A DNA stretch of 64,000 nucleotides from Thiobacillus denitrificans (GCA_002343685.1 DDRS01000007.1:23961-87960); one strand, 5' to 3'; numbered from the stretch's first letter, positions 1 through 9,280 are shown. Made by a program: numbers and translations. The notes: a model not told the origin generated them from the sequence alone.

Positions 1-470
1 TTGCTGGTGTACAGATCGTCATAGCGACCATCGGGCGAGAGGAACGCGAGCACCTGCAGGAAAGCGGACGAGCCTTTCTCCACAGTCACGCCCTGGCGGC
101 GCACTTCTTCCGGCAGCCGGGCCTCGGCCTGCTTGACCCGGTTGTTGACGTTGAGCGCGGCCTTGTCGACGTCGGAACCGATCTCGAACGTCACCTGGAT
201 TTCCAGGACGCCGTTCGAAGCCGAGGTCGAGCTCATGTACATCATGTCCTCGATGCCGTTGATCGCGTTTTCCAGCGGCGCCGCGACGGTCTGTTCCAGC
301 ACCGTCGCCGAAGCGCCCGGATAGACCGCGCGCACCGTGACCACCGGCGGTGCGATCTCGGGATATTGCGCGATCGGCAACACGCGCATCGCCAGCAGTC
401 CGGCGAGCACGATCAGGATGGAGATCACGACCGAAAAGATCGGCCGGTCGATGAAGAAGCGCGAGAACAT
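1..470 (-). CDS. RND multidrug efflux permease (AcrB/HAE1 type), N-terminal part only
   Basis: Inner-membrane proton-driven drug exporter of a tripartite efflux pump. Only the first ~156 residues are in the window; the gene runs off the left edge. The start codon is at 470. The protein opens with MFSRFFIDRPIF, the standard RND amino terminus, followed by TM1 (SVVISILIVLAGLLAMRVL). The porter domain then begins with QYPEIAPPVVTV and AVYPGASATVLEQTV, with MEDMMYMSS-like residues, all HAE1 hallmarks. It lies 9 bp downstream of the adaptor gene, so the two form an operon transcribed leftwards from the TetR-controlled promoter. An outer-membrane factor may follow outside the window. Confidence 0.93.
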   Translation of the reverse strand, partial: MFSRFFIDRPIFSVVISILIVLAGLLAMRVLPIAQYPEIAPPVVTVRAVYPGASATVLEQTVAAPLENAINGIEDMMYMSSTSASNGVLEIQVTFEIGSDVDKAALNVNNRVKQAEARLPEEVRRQGVTVEKGSSAFLQVLAFLSPDGRYDDLYTS

Positions 471-479
471 GAGCGTTCC

Positions 480-1682
480 TTATGGTTTCGTGGCGGCGGG
501 CGGCGCAGCCGCAGCCTTCGGTTCGGCCCCGGCTTCAGAGGGCGCGACGGGCATGCCCGGGAAGAAGATCCGTGCCATGCCATCGACCACGACCTTATCG
601 CCGGACTTCAGCCCGCTTTTGATCACCCAGCGGCCGGTACCCTTGCCGGGCTCGCCGCCGCCTACCCACGCGCCCACTTCGACCGGGTGGGGCAACGCGA
701 CGGTCATCCCCTTCTCGGCTGGCGTGGCCACGTAGACGAACTTGCCGGTCGGGCCATCCTGCACCGCGGGCTGAGGCACGGTAATCGCATCGGGCAACTG
801 CCCGCCTTCGACGACCACCCGTACGAATTGCCCGGGTTTCAAGGCGCCATCGGCATTGGCAAACTCGGCCCGCATGTCGAATGCGCCGGTTTGCGAATTC
901 GCCTTGTAATCGCTGAAGTTGAGCGTGCCGGTGGCCGCGATCCGCGTCCCGTCGGCAAGCACAAGACGAACGTGTTGCCGGCCCTGTTCCAGCGTCCCGT
1001 CGGCACGCTGCTTCTCCAGCGCCAGGCGTGCGTCCTCGCCGATCGAGAAGCGCGCATAGATGGGGGCGATCTGCGCCAACGTGGTGAGCGCGGGCCCCGT
1101 GGGACTCACCAGCGCACCTTCGACCTGGAGCGCGCGACCCATCACGCCCGTCAGCGGGGCGCGAATATCGGTGTAGCCGAGGCTGATGCGCGCGTTGGCC
1201 AAGTTCGCCTCAGCCGTGCGCACGCCCGCCTCGGCCACTGCGAGCGCAGTCTGTGTGGCATCCAGCGCGCGCGCGCTGACGAACCCTTGCGCCGCTAGCG
1301 CCCGGTTGCGGTCCAGTTCCAGCTTGGCTTCCGCGAGCAAGGCCTGCCGGTTGGCGAGTTCGGCATTCGCCGCCCGAACCTGCGCGGCAAAGCTGGCGGC
1401 GTCGAGCTTGTACAACAGGGCACCCGCCTTGACCGGTGCGCCTTCCTGAAAATAGCGATGCTCGATGACGGCCGCGACGCGCGGCCGGATCTCCACTTCC
1501 CGCGAGGCTTCCAGTCGCCCGACATATTCGAAGTTGATCGGCACCACTTGCGGCGTCGCCGCTTCCACGGTCACCTGCGCAGGGGGGGGTGCTCCGCCGC
1601 CCTGTTGTGCCGTTTCATGTTGTCCGCACGCTGTGAGCAGAGCGCTCAAGCCCACAACCACTACCCCGGAAAATCGGTGCAT
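480..1682 (-). CDS. RND efflux periplasmic adaptor (membrane fusion) lipoprotein, AcrA/MexA family
   Basis: 400-residue adaptor linking the RND permease to an outer-membrane channel. The start at 1682 gives a lipoprotein signal (MHRFSGVVVVGLSALLTACG) with a lipobox cysteine at residue 19; an upstream in-frame extension is not needed. Then come a barrel-sandwich half (VEIRPRVAAVIEHRYFQEGA), a long alpha-hairpin rich in Ala, Leu and Glu (about residues 95-155), the second lipoyl half (DIRAPLTGVMGRA), a beta-barrel and the membrane-proximal domain. The C-terminus is Ala/Pro-rich (PKAAAAPPAATKP). First gene of the efflux operon, divergent from tetR. Substrate range cannot be told from sequence. 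Confidence 0.93.
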   Translation of the reverse strand: MHRFSGVVVVGLSALLTACGQHETAQQGGGAPPPAQVTVEAATPQVVPINFEYVGRLEASREVEIRPRVAAVIEHRYFQEGAPVKAGALLYKLDAASFAAQVRAANAELANRQALLAEAKLELDRNRALAAQGFVSARALDATQTALAVAEAGVRTAEANLANARISLGYTDIRAPLTGVMGRALQVEGALVSPTGPALTTLAQIAPIYARFSIGEDARLALEKQRADGTLEQGRQHVRLVLADGTRIAATGTLNFSDYKANSQTGAFDMRAEFANADGALKPGQFVRVVVEGGQLPDAITVPQPAVQDGPTGKFVYVATPAEKGMTVALPHPVEVGAWVGGGEPGKGTGRWVIKSGLKSGDKVVVDGMARIFFPGMPVAPSEAGAEPKAAAAPPAATKP

Positions 1683-1724
1683 GGTGCCCCCTGAAATTAT
1701 TTGTACCTCGCCATCATAAAAGCA

Positions 1725-1740
1725 TACATACATGAATGTA
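1725..1740. promoter_or_regulatory. Palindromic operator between the efflux operon and its TetR regulator
   Basis: TACATACATGAATGTA is a near-perfect inverted repeat (14 of 16 positions symmetrical) in the 96-bp gap between the divergent adaptor and tetR genes. It closely resembles the E. coli AcrR operator, which is built from the same TACATACAT and ATGAATGTA halves. Inferred role: binding of the neighbouring TetR protein to repress both promoters. Confidence 0.7.
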
Positions 1741-1778
1741 AATTGCGGGCACTGGTCATTTGTTGGACAATTCGGCGC

Positions 1779-2423
1779 ATGGTCAGAAAAACCCGTGTAG
1801 ATGCGCTCGCCACCCGTGACGCCCTGCTTGCCGCCGCGCTCCAGGTATTTCGCGAACGCGGCGTCACACGCACAAGGCTCTCCGACGTCGCCGAGCGCGC
1901 CGGGGTGACACGGGGAGCCATCTACTGGCATTTCAAGGACAAGGCCGAATTGTTCCAGGCCGTCTGCGAGCGCGGCACCCTGCCCGTGGAAGCGCTCCTG
2001 GCCCAAGCCAGCCAGAATGCGCAGCGCGACCCGCTGGCCATGGTCCGCCAGCTTGCCCTGATGGCACTCACCCAATTGGCCCAGCATGCCGACACCCAGG
2101 CCATGTTCGACGTGATCTTCCACAAATGCGAATTCACTGAGGAACTGGCGCCGGTAGTTGCGAAAAACGATGCCGACCGCACCGCCTGCCTGTCGCAGGT
2201 GCAGCAACTCTTCGACCAGGCCGTTGCCTGCGGCCAATTACCGCCCACCACCGACACCTTTCTGGCGACCCATGGCCTACACGCCTATATGGTCGGCCTG
2301 ATGCACGAATGGGTGCTGAATCCCGAGAGCTACGACCTCGCCGTGTGTGCCGAACCGCTGATCGACTGCTATCTGGCCGGACTGGCCGCCCGCCCGCCCA
2401 TCTGCCGGCCGGTCGCCGGCTAG
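1779..2423 (+). CDS. TetR-family repressor, AcrR/TtgR-like
   Basis: 214-residue repressor of the divergent efflux operon. The start at 1779 gives MVRKTRVDALATRDALL, the usual TetR amino terminus; the frame is open further upstream but that part is not protein-like and covers the operator. The helix-turn-helix is clear at residues ~26-52 (TRLSDVAERAGVTRGAIYWHF, then KDKAELF). The C-terminal ligand domain is of the AcrR C-terminal type (helical, with FHKCEFTEELAPV). The stop overlaps the convergent photolyase stop by 4 bp. Confidence 0.92.
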   Translation: MVRKTRVDALATRDALLAAALQVFRERGVTRTRLSDVAERAGVTRGAIYWHFKDKAELFQAVCERGTLPVEALLAQASQNAQRDPLAMVRQLALMALTQLAQHADTQAMFDVIFHKCEFTEELAPVVAKNDADRTACLSQVQQLFDQAVACGQLPPTTDTFLATHGLHAYMVGLMHEWVLNPESYDLAVCAEPLIDCYLAGLAARPPICRPVAG

Positions 2424-3856
2424 ACCGAACGCGCCGACACGATGGTCTTGAACAGCGCCAACGCCTGCACGCGCTGGCGCGCATGCTCGACGATGGGCGC
2501 AGGATAGGTCTGTCCGACGATCACGCCAAGGCGCATCTGTTCTCCGACTGGCAACTTCCACGGTACATGGATGAATTTTTCCGGTACCTGGGCGAGTTCG
2601 GGCACGTAACGGCGGATGAACACGCCTTGCGGGTCGAATTTCTCGGATTGCGCCAGCGGATTGAAGATGCGGAACCAGGGCTGGGCATCGCAGCCCACCG
2701 AGGCCGCCCACTGCCAGCCACCGCTGTTGGCGGCGAGATCGTAATCGATCAGCCTGTCGGCGAAGTAGCGCTCGCCGAGCCGCCAATCGACCAGCAGGTC
2801 CTTGGTCAGGAACGAAGCCGCGACCATGCGTAGCCGGTTATGCATGTAGCCGGTCTGATTGAGCTGGCGCATTGCCGCGTCTATCAGTGGATAGCCTGTA
2901 CGCGCCTCGCACCAGGCCTCGAAATGCCCCGGCGGATTCGGCCACGGCAGCGCGTCGTACTGCGGCTTGAAAGTGTGGCCCGCCGCGACGTCGGGACGAT
3001 GCCAGAGGATCTGGTGGTAGAAGTCGCGCCAGATCAGCTCGGACAGCCAGGTCTGCGCCCCATGTCCACCCTGCTGCCAGGCTGCCGCGGCAAGCTGGCG
3101 GATGGACACCGTGCCGAAGCGCAGGTGCGCCGACAGATACGACGGCCCCTTGCGTGCAGGAAAATCGCGCGCGGCCTGATAACGGTCGATCCGCTGCAGG
3201 AAATCCCCGAACAACTGCGCGCCGCCCGACATGCCTGTCGGGAACCCGAGCTCGCGCAGATTGGTGGGGGCGAACCCCATTTCCCGCAAGGAGGGAATCG
3301 GTGTCGACAATGCTGACAGCTGGCCGGCATACGTTTCAACCGGATAGGCTTGCAAATGAGAGGGCGTCAGTTTTTTCAGCCAGGCATTCTTGTAGGGAGT
3401 AAAGACGCTGTAAGGGGTACCGTTGGCTGTAAGCACGTCCCCACGTTCGAAGATGACTGCATCCTTGTAGTGGTGGGCGGCCCTGCCATGCGCATGCAGG
3501 GCGGTTTCGACAGCCGCGTCACGCGCCAGGGCGACCGGGTCGTCATCGTGATTGAAGAACACGGCATCGACCCCGAGTTCGGCTGCCAGTCGGACGATCT
3601 CGTCGCGGGCCACGCCATGCCGCACGACAAGCCCGCCACCCCGGGCCTGCAGGGCGCGCTGCAACTCGGTGACGCAGGCGTGGATGAACTCGACTCGCCG
3701 GTCGGCCCGACCGGGAAGCGCATCCAGGATGTCGCGGTCGAATACGAACACGCAGACCACCTGCCGCGCGCACTTGAGCGCGTGATAAAGCGCAGCGTGA
3801 TCGAAATCCCTCAGGTCGCGGCGAAACCACACCAGGGCACGGGCATATTCAGGCAT
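2420..3856 (-). CDS. phrB: Deoxyribodipyrimidine photo-lyase (CPD photolyase, class I)
   Basis: 478-residue flavoprotein that splits cyclobutane pyrimidine dimers with blue light. The N-terminal antenna-binding Rossmann domain begins ALVWFRRDLRDFDHAAL. The C-terminal FAD domain has TGYPLIDAAMRQLNQTGYMHNRLRM, the WRDFYHQ element and DYDLAANSGGWQWAASVGCDAQPWFRIFNP (read in pieces around residues 275-400), the signature that binds FAD and supplies the electron-transfer tryptophans. Length is typical. Single gene, convergent with tetR and divergent from yqgE. Confidence 0.96.
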   Translation of the reverse strand: MPEYARALVWFRRDLRDFDHAALYHALKCARQVVCVFVFDRDILDALPGRADRRVEFIHACVTELQRALQARGGGLVVRHGVARDEIVRLAAELGVDAVFFNHDDDPVALARDAAVETALHAHGRAAHHYKDAVIFERGDVLTANGTPYSVFTPYKNAWLKKLTPSHLQAYPVETYAGQLSALSTPIPSLREMGFAPTNLRELGFPTGMSGGAQLFGDFLQRIDRYQAARDFPARKGPSYLSAHLRFGTVSIRQLAAAAWQQGGHGAQTWLSELIWRDFYHQILWHRPDVAAGHTFKPQYDALPWPNPPGHFEAWCEARTGYPLIDAAMRQLNQTGYMHNRLRMVAASFLTKDLLVDWRLGERYFADRLIDYDLAANSGGWQWAASVGCDAQPWFRIFNPLAQSEKFDPQGVFIRRYVPELAQVPEKFIHVPWKLPVGEQMRLGVIVGQTYPAPIVEHARQRVQALALFKTIVSARSV

Positions 3857-3943
3857 GGGACGAGATGGTCGCTATAGTGGAAAGGCAAGTTGAAAAAAGT
3901 GGTGCTTGCCGGATTTGAGGCAGATTACAATGGGAACGCAACC

Positions 3944-4501
3944 ATGGATACCGTCAACCTGACCCACAACTTCCTGATCGCCATGCCCGGCATGGTCGAT
4001 CCCAATTTCAACGGCACCTTGACCTATATCTGCGACCACAGCGACCAGGGCGCGCTCGGCGTGGTGGTCAACCGCCCGATCGACCTGGATCTGTCGACGC
4101 TGTTCGAGCAGATCGGCCTGTCGCTGCCGGAACGCCTGCACCACGACACCGTATATTTCGGCGGCCCGGTGCAGACCGAGCGCGGATTCGTGCTGCACAC
4201 GCCGCCGCTCACCTTCAGCTCCACGCTCACCGTCAACGACGCGGTCAGCCTCACCACCTCGAAGGACGTGCTCGAAGCCGTGAGCCAGGGTGCGGGGCCG
4301 GAAAAATTCATGGTGTCGCTGGGCTATGCGGGCTGGTCGGCCGGCCAGCTGGAAGACGAGATCAAGCAGAATGCGTGGCTGTCGGTGGCCGCCGATCCGC
4401 AGGTGATCTTTGACCTGGCCCCCGAAGAGCGCCTGCCTGCCGCGATGAAGCTGCTGGGCATCGACTTCGCCAGCCTGTCAGAAGAAGCCGGGCACGCTTG
4501 A
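3944..4501 (+). CDS. yqgE: YqgE/AlgH family protein (UPF0301)
   Basis: 185-residue conserved protein of unknown biochemical role. The start at 3944 gives MDTVNLTHNFLIAMPGMVDPNF, which matches the family's usual amino terminus (LxxhFLIAMPxMxDPxF); upstream in-frame codons are not family-like. Other family blocks seen are TYICDHSDQGALGVVVNRP and YFGGPVQTERGFVLH. The family is nearly always next to ruvX, as here, and the stop overlaps the ruvX start (TTGA). Likely first gene of the yqgE-ruvX-pyrR-pyrB-pyrC' operon. Confidence 0.93.
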   Translation: MDTVNLTHNFLIAMPGMVDPNFNGTLTYICDHSDQGALGVVVNRPIDLDLSTLFEQIGLSLPERLHHDTVYFGGPVQTERGFVLHTPPLTFSSTLTVNDAVSLTTSKDVLEAVSQGAGPEKFMVSLGYAGWSAGQLEDEIKQNAWLSVAADPQVIFDLAPEERLPAAMKLLGIDFASLSEEAGHA

Positions 4502-4935
4502 ATCCGGAGCATACCCACGGCACGGTGCTGGCCTTCGACTTGGGTTTGAAGCGCACCGGCGTGGCCTCGGGCGATCTGTCGATCGGGATCGCGCATCCCC
4601 TCACCGTCATTCAGGCCGACTCGACCGATGCCCGGGTCACCGCCATCGGCAAGCTCATGGCCGAATGGCAGCCGGTTTTACTGGTGTTGGGCCTGCCCAC
4701 CCACGCCGACGGCAGCGAACATGAGATGACGCGGGTGGCCAGAAACTTCGCGCGCAAATTAGAATCCCGCTTCAATCTCCCGGTTTTTCTGGTGGACGAA
4801 CGCCACACCAGCACGGCAGCCGAATCCGAGCTCCATGCACGCGGCATCCACGGCAAGAAAAACAAGGCGCTGACGGACGCCGTCGCCGCTCAACTCATAC
4901 TGCAAGGGTTTTTCGATGCACGCCTCACTGCCTGA
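4498..4935 (+). CDS. ruvX: Putative pre-16S rRNA nuclease / Holliday junction resolvase-like YqgF
   Basis: 145-residue RNase H-fold protein; in E. coli YqgF processes the 5' end of 16S rRNA. Motifs: LAFDLGLKRTGVASGD at the N-terminus (first catalytic Asp), LVLGLPTHADGSEHEMT in the middle, VFLVDERHTSTAAES and the C-terminal KNKALTDAVAAQLILQGF (last catalytic Asp). The only sensible start is TTG at 4498, which overlaps the yqgE stop and implies translational coupling. It overlaps pyrR by 20 bp. Confidence 0.92.
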   Translation: MNPEHTHGTVLAFDLGLKRTGVASGDLSIGIAHPLTVIQADSTDARVTAIGKLMAEWQPVLLVLGLPTHADGSEHEMTRVARNFARKLESRFNLPVFLVDERHTSTAAESELHARGIHGKKNKALTDAVAAQLILQGFFDARLTA

Positions 4936-5410
4936 CGCCAATACACTGATCGCGCGGCTCGCCGACGCCATCGCCCCCACCCTCACGCCCGACACGCTGA
5001 TCGTCGGCATCCACACCGGCGGCGTATGGGTAGCCGAGCGCCTGCACGGATTGCTGCAGTGCGTCCAACCGCTCGGCACGCTCGATATTTCGTTCTACCG
5101 CGACGATTTTTCGCGCATCGGCCTGCACCCGCAGGTCAAACCTTCCAACCTGCCCTTCGATCTGGAAGGCCGCGCCATCCTGCTGGTCGACGACGTGCTG
5201 CACACCGGGCGCACAGTGCGCGCGGCGATGAACGAACTGTTCGACTACGGCCGCCCGGCCTCGATCCGGCTGGCCGTCCTGATCGACCGCGGCGGCCACG
5301 AACTGCCGATCCGCCCCGATTTCGCCGGCCTGACGATCACCGTGCCCGACCATCAGAACATCAATCTTTCCCGCCTCGACGATGGCCATCTGACCCTCAG
5401 CCTTGCATGA
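4916..5410 (+). CDS. pyrR: Bifunctional pyr operon regulator / uracil phosphoribosyltransferase PyrR
   Basis: 164-residue PRTase-fold protein. The PRPP-binding loop is clear (AILLVDDVLHTGRTVRAAM, residues ~86-104), as is the N-terminal VGIHTGGVWVAERL. PyrR proteins bind pyr mRNA in Gram-positives; in proteobacteria, where the gene also precedes pyrB, the role is regulatory and/or enzymatic and less settled. Its 3' end overlaps the pyrB start (ATGA), so the two are translationally coupled. Confidence 0.93.
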   Translation: MHASLPDANTLIARLADAIAPTLTPDTLIVGIHTGGVWVAERLHGLLQCVQPLGTLDISFYRDDFSRIGLHPQVKPSNLPFDLEGRAILLVDDVLHTGRTVRAAMNELFDYGRPASIRLAVLIDRGGHELPIRPDFAGLTITVPDHQNINLSRLDDGHLTLSLA

Positions 5411-6360
5411 ACCTACAACTCACCCAAGACGGCAGGTTGCGCCACCTGCTCACCCTCGACGGCCTGCCGCGCGCCATCATCACGCAAATCCTCGATACCG
5501 CAGAATCCTTCATGGACGTGGGCGAGCGCGAGGTGAAGAAAGTCCCGCTGCTGCGCGGCAAATCGATCTTCAATCTGTTCTTCGAGCCCTCGACGCGCAC
5601 CCGCACCACCTTTGAAATCGCCGCCAAACGCCTGTCCGCCGACGTGGTCAATCTCAACATCGCGACCTCCAGCCAGACCAAGGGCGAAGCGATCCTCGAC
5701 ACCGTCGACAATCTCTCCGCCATGCATGCCGATATGTTCATCGTGCGCCACTCGCAATCGGGTGCGGCACATTTCATCGCACAGCACGTTGCGCCGCACA
5801 TCTCGGTGGTGAACGCGGGTGACGGCCGCCACGCACATCCCACGCAAGGCCTGCTCGACATGTTCACCATCCGCCGCTTCAAGGGCGAGTTTCACAATCT
5901 GACCGTGGCCATCGTCGGCGACGTACTGCATTCGCGCGTGGCGCGGTCGCAGATTCATGCGCTGACCACGCTTGGCGTACCGGAAGTCCGCGTCATCGGC
6001 CCGAAAACCCTGCTGCCGACCGGAGTCGAACAGATGGGCGTCAAGGTGTTCCACGACATGGAAGCCGGCCTGCGTGGCTGCGATGTCGTCATCATGCTGC
6101 GCCTGCAGAACGAGCGCATGAAAGGCGCACGGCTGCCCAGCGCGCAGGAATACTTCAAATTTTTCGGACTGACGCCGGAGAAACTCGCACTCGCCAAACC
6201 GGATGCCATCGTGATGCATCCCGGGCCGATGAATCGCGGCGTCGAAATCGCGTCCGAAGTCGCCGACGGCCCGCAGTCGGTGATCCTGCCGCAGGTGACC
6301 TACGGCATCGCGGTGCGCATGGCGGTGATGGCAATGCTGGCAGGGACGGGGAACGCATGA
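5407..6360 (+). CDS. pyrB: Aspartate carbamoyltransferase catalytic chain
   Basis: 317-residue enzyme condensing carbamoyl phosphate and aspartate in pyrimidine synthesis. The start at 5407 gives MNLQLTQDGRLRHLLTLDGL. Carbamoyl-phosphate binding motif FFEPSTRTRTTFE at ~58-70; HPTQGLLDMFTI and the C-terminal HPGPMNRGVEI complete the active site. The short chain, with no pyrI nearby and a downstream pyrC', fits the class A ATCase of pseudomonads and betaproteobacteria, a dodecamer of PyrB and inactive PyrC'. Overlaps pyrC' by 4 bp. Confidence 0.97.
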   Translation: MNLQLTQDGRLRHLLTLDGLPRAIITQILDTAESFMDVGEREVKKVPLLRGKSIFNLFFEPSTRTRTTFEIAAKRLSADVVNLNIATSSQTKGEAILDTVDNLSAMHADMFIVRHSQSGAAHFIAQHVAPHISVVNAGDGRHAHPTQGLLDMFTIRRFKGEFHNLTVAIVGDVLHSRVARSQIHALTTLGVPEVRVIGPKTLLPTGVEQMGVKVFHDMEAGLRGCDVVIMLRLQNERMKGARLPSAQEYFKFFGLTPEKLALAKPDAIVMHPGPMNRGVEIASEVADGPQSVILPQVTYGIAVRMAVMAMLAGTGNA

Positions 6361-7637
6361 AGATCCATATCAAAAACGGCCGCGTGATCGACCCGATGAG
6401 CGAACGCGACGAAGTCGCCGACATATTCATTGCGGCGGGCAGGATCGTCGCCATCGGCCAGGGACCTGCCGACTTCCACGCCAACCGCACGATCGACGCC
6501 AGTGGCCTGATCGTCTGCCCCGGCCTGGTCGATCTGTCGGTGCGGCTGCGCGAGCCCGGCTTCGAGTACAAGGCCACGCTCGAATCGGAAATGCTCGCCG
6601 CCGCCGCAGGCGGGATCACGTCGCTCGCCTGCCCGCCCGACACCGACCCCCCCCTGGATGAGCCCGGCCTGGTGGAGATGCTGAAATTCCGTGCCAAGAA
6701 CCTTCCGGGACCGCGCGTGTACCCGATCGGTGCGATGACGCAAAAACTCGAAGGGCAGATGCTGACCGAGATGGCCGAACTGACCGAAGCCGGCTGCCGC
6801 GCCTTCACTCAGGCCGATGCGCCGCTAACCGACACCTTGGTTTTGCTGCGCGCGATGGAATACGCCGCCACCTTCGATTTCAGCCTGTGGCTGCGCCCTC
6901 AGGACGTGTCGCTGGCGCGCGGCGGGGTCGCGCACGATGGGGCGGTCGCCACGCGGCTGGGGCTTCAGGGCATTCCGGCGCTGGCCGAAACGGTGGCGCT
7001 GTCGACCATTCTGCAACTGGCGCGCGAGACCGGTGCACGCATTCATCTTGCCCGCCTGTCGACGCGCGATGGCATTGCGATGGTGCGCGCAGCCAAGGCA
7101 CAGGGAATCGCCGTGACCTGCGACGTGGCCTGTACCCATGTACACTTGTCGGAAAACGATCTCATCAGCTTCGATTCGCATCTGCACCTGGTGCCGCCAC
7201 TCAGAAGCCTGCGCGACCGCGACGCCATCCGCGAGGCCTTGCGCGACGGCTCCGTCGATGCGCTGTGCTCCGACCATACCCCGGTCGACGAGGACGTGAA
7301 GCAAGTGCCCTTCGGCGAATCGGCCCCGGGCGCCTCGGGCGTCGAACTGCTGTTGCCGCTGACGTTGAAGTGGGCGCGCGAGATGGGCGTACCGCTGATG
7401 CGCGCGCTCGACCTGATTTCCTGGAAACCGTCACAAATTCTCGGCGTATCCGGCGGCAACCTGTCGGTCGGCGGTTATGCCGACCTCTGTATATTCGACG
7501 AGTCCGCCGAATGGGTCGTGACGTCCAAAACCCTGACCAGCCAGGGCGACAACACCCCTTTCCTCGATCATCCGATGCAAGGCCGGGTACGCTACACAGT
7601 AATCGACGGCCATATCGACTTTGAAGCACCCCGCTAG
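6357..7637 (+). CDS. pyrC': Dihydroorotase-like PyrC' (inactive, structural subunit of ATCase)
   Basis: 426-residue amidohydrolase-fold protein. In active dihydroorotase the first metal site is HxH in DLHVHLREPG; here that block reads DLSVRLREPG, with Ser61 and Arg63 in place of the two histidines. Later sites are also altered: IHLARLST where a His is expected, and SDHTPVDED where DHAPH is usual. The protein is therefore very probably non-catalytic. This matches the PyrC' (PyrX) proteins known in Pseudomonas, which are needed for ATCase assembly. An active pyrC should be elsewhere in the genome. Confidence 0.9.
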   Translation: MKIHIKNGRVIDPMSERDEVADIFIAAGRIVAIGQGPADFHANRTIDASGLIVCPGLVDLSVRLREPGFEYKATLESEMLAAAAGGITSLACPPDTDPPLDEPGLVEMLKFRAKNLPGPRVYPIGAMTQKLEGQMLTEMAELTEAGCRAFTQADAPLTDTLVLLRAMEYAATFDFSLWLRPQDVSLARGGVAHDGAVATRLGLQGIPALAETVALSTILQLARETGARIHLARLSTRDGIAMVRAAKAQGIAVTCDVACTHVHLSENDLISFDSHLHLVPPLRSLRDRDAIREALRDGSVDALCSDHTPVDEDVKQVPFGESAPGASGVELLLPLTLKWAREMGVPLMRALDLISWKPSQILGVSGGNLSVGGYADLCIFDESAEWVVTSKTLTSQGDNTPFLDHPMQGRVRYTVIDGHIDFEAPR

Positions 7638-7651
7638 CCGCGGCGACCTGC

Positions 7652-9175
7652 ATGGCGGATAAGCGTTCCGCCATGCGTCGCGTTCTTCTCATGCCGCTGC
7701 TGCTCAGCCTGCTAGCCGGCGCGGCAGCCGTCGCCGGATTCGCGCCGTTCGAACTCTGGCCCCTACCCATACTGAGCCTGGCCGTACTGTTCGTGCAGCT
7801 GTCGCGCGCGCCCTCCAGGCGGGCCGGATTTCTGACCGGCCTGGTTTGGGGGCTGGGATTTTTCCTGGCCGGCGTGAGCTGGGTATTTGTCAGCCTGTGG
7901 GTATACGGCGGCATGCCCATGTGGCTGGCCGGACTTGTCACTTTCTTGTTCTGCGCATTCCTCGCGCTGTTTCCGGCGACGGTCGGTGCACTGCAGGCCG
8001 GGTGGCGTCACACACCTGCGCTCCGGACCATGCTGCTGCTTCCACTTGCCTGGAGTGTGCTGGAATGGACGCGCGGCTGGATCTTCACCGGCTTCCCCTG
8101 GCTGGTTGCGGGTTACTCGCAAGTACCCAACGGCCCGTTGGCGGGTTACGCCCCGCTCGTCGGCGTGTACGGCATCTCGTTTCTGCTGGCGCTGATCGCA
8201 GGCCTGCTGGCGTGGGGCGTGACGCCGCGCACATCGCCGGCGTCGCGCGTCTGGGCGGCGACGGCCATCGTGGCACTGGGGATCGGCGGCCAAGCCTTGC
8301 GCGGCATTCAATGGACCACACCTGATGGGGCGCCGACTTCTGTTGCGCTGCTGCAAGGCAACATCCCGCAGGACATGAAGTGGCAACCCAACAAAACCCG
8401 CGCCACGCTGGAGAGCTACGCGCGCATGGCCGTAGCCGCACCCGCGCGCCTGATCGTATTGCCGGAAACGGCGCTGCCGCTGTTCGAGTCCGAACTCCCG
8501 GCCGCCTATCGCGATGACCTGGTTGCCCTCGGCCAGCGCAACGGCGGCGATGTGCTGGCCGGGCTGCCGACCGGTTCGTTCGATGGCGCCTACTACAACA
8601 GCGTCGTCAGTTTCGGCAGCGCGCCCAGCCAGCGTTACAGCAAGGTGCACCTGGTGCCGTTCGGCGAATACATCCCGCTGAAAGCGGTGTGGAGCTGGGT
8701 CATCGAAGTGCTGCACATCCCGCTCTCCGATTTCGCGCGCGGCGCCATCGACCAGCGCCCGCTCGCCATCGGCGGCCAGCGGGTGGCAGCCGACATCTGC
8801 TACGAGGACGCGTTCGGCGAGGAGATCATCCGCCAGCTACCGGAAGCGAGCGTGCTGGTGAACGTCAGCAACCTGGCCTGGTTCGGCGATTCGCTGGCGC
8901 CCTGGCAACATGCGCAGATGTCGCAGATGCGCGCGCTGGAAACCGGACGCATGATGCTGCGCGCGACCAACACCGGCCTCACCGCAATCATCGACGCGAA
9001 AGGCCAGGTGCTGGCCAGCCTGCCGCTCTTCACTGCCGGTAGCCTCGCCGGCGAAATCCAGGGCTACGCCGGCAGCACGCCGTATGTGCACTGGGGCAAT
9101 GCACCGGTGCTGCTGTTATGGGGAATACTGGGAATCGTCCTGCTGGCCGCCGCGCTCTACCCGCGAGCACCCTGA
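7652..9175 (+). CDS. lnt: Apolipoprotein N-acyltransferase
   Basis: 507-residue inner-membrane enzyme that adds the third acyl chain to lipoproteins. The N-terminal half has about six membrane helices (LLSLLAGAAAVAGFAPFELW onward). The C-terminal periplasmic nitrilase domain carries the catalytic triad: Glu272 (VLPETALP), Lys331 (YSKVHLVPFGEYIP) and Cys383 (DICYEDAFGEE), matching E. coli E267, K335 and C387. A final TM helix closes the protein. A second in-frame ATG at 7673 is equally possible. It sits 14 bp after pyrC' and is probably read with it. Convergent with the diguanylate cyclase. Confidence 0.95.
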   Translation: MADKRSAMRRVLLMPLLLSLLAGAAAVAGFAPFELWPLPILSLAVLFVQLSRAPSRRAGFLTGLVWGLGFFLAGVSWVFVSLWVYGGMPMWLAGLVTFLFCAFLALFPATVGALQAGWRHTPALRTMLLLPLAWSVLEWTRGWIFTGFPWLVAGYSQVPNGPLAGYAPLVGVYGISFLLALIAGLLAWGVTPRTSPASRVWAATAIVALGIGGQALRGIQWTTPDGAPTSVALLQGNIPQDMKWQPNKTRATLESYARMAVAAPARLIVLPETALPLFESELPAAYRDDLVALGQRNGGDVLAGLPTGSFDGAYYNSVVSFGSAPSQRYSKVHLVPFGEYIPLKAVWSWVIEVLHIPLSDFARGAIDQRPLAIGGQRVAADICYEDAFGEEIIRQLPEASVLVNVSNLAWFGDSLAPWQHAQMSQMRALETGRMMLRATNTGLTAIIDAKGQVLASLPLFTAGSLAGEIQGYAGSTPYVHWGNAPVLLLWGILGIVLLAAALYPRAP

Positions 9176-9280
9176 AGGGCATAAAGGGCGGGCCGTGGCT
9201 GTACAGCCGCTAAAGCCCTGAAGGACTCCGATCCACTATGGGCTGAGCCTATGTGGAGTCGTATGCGGCAACAGCCACAC

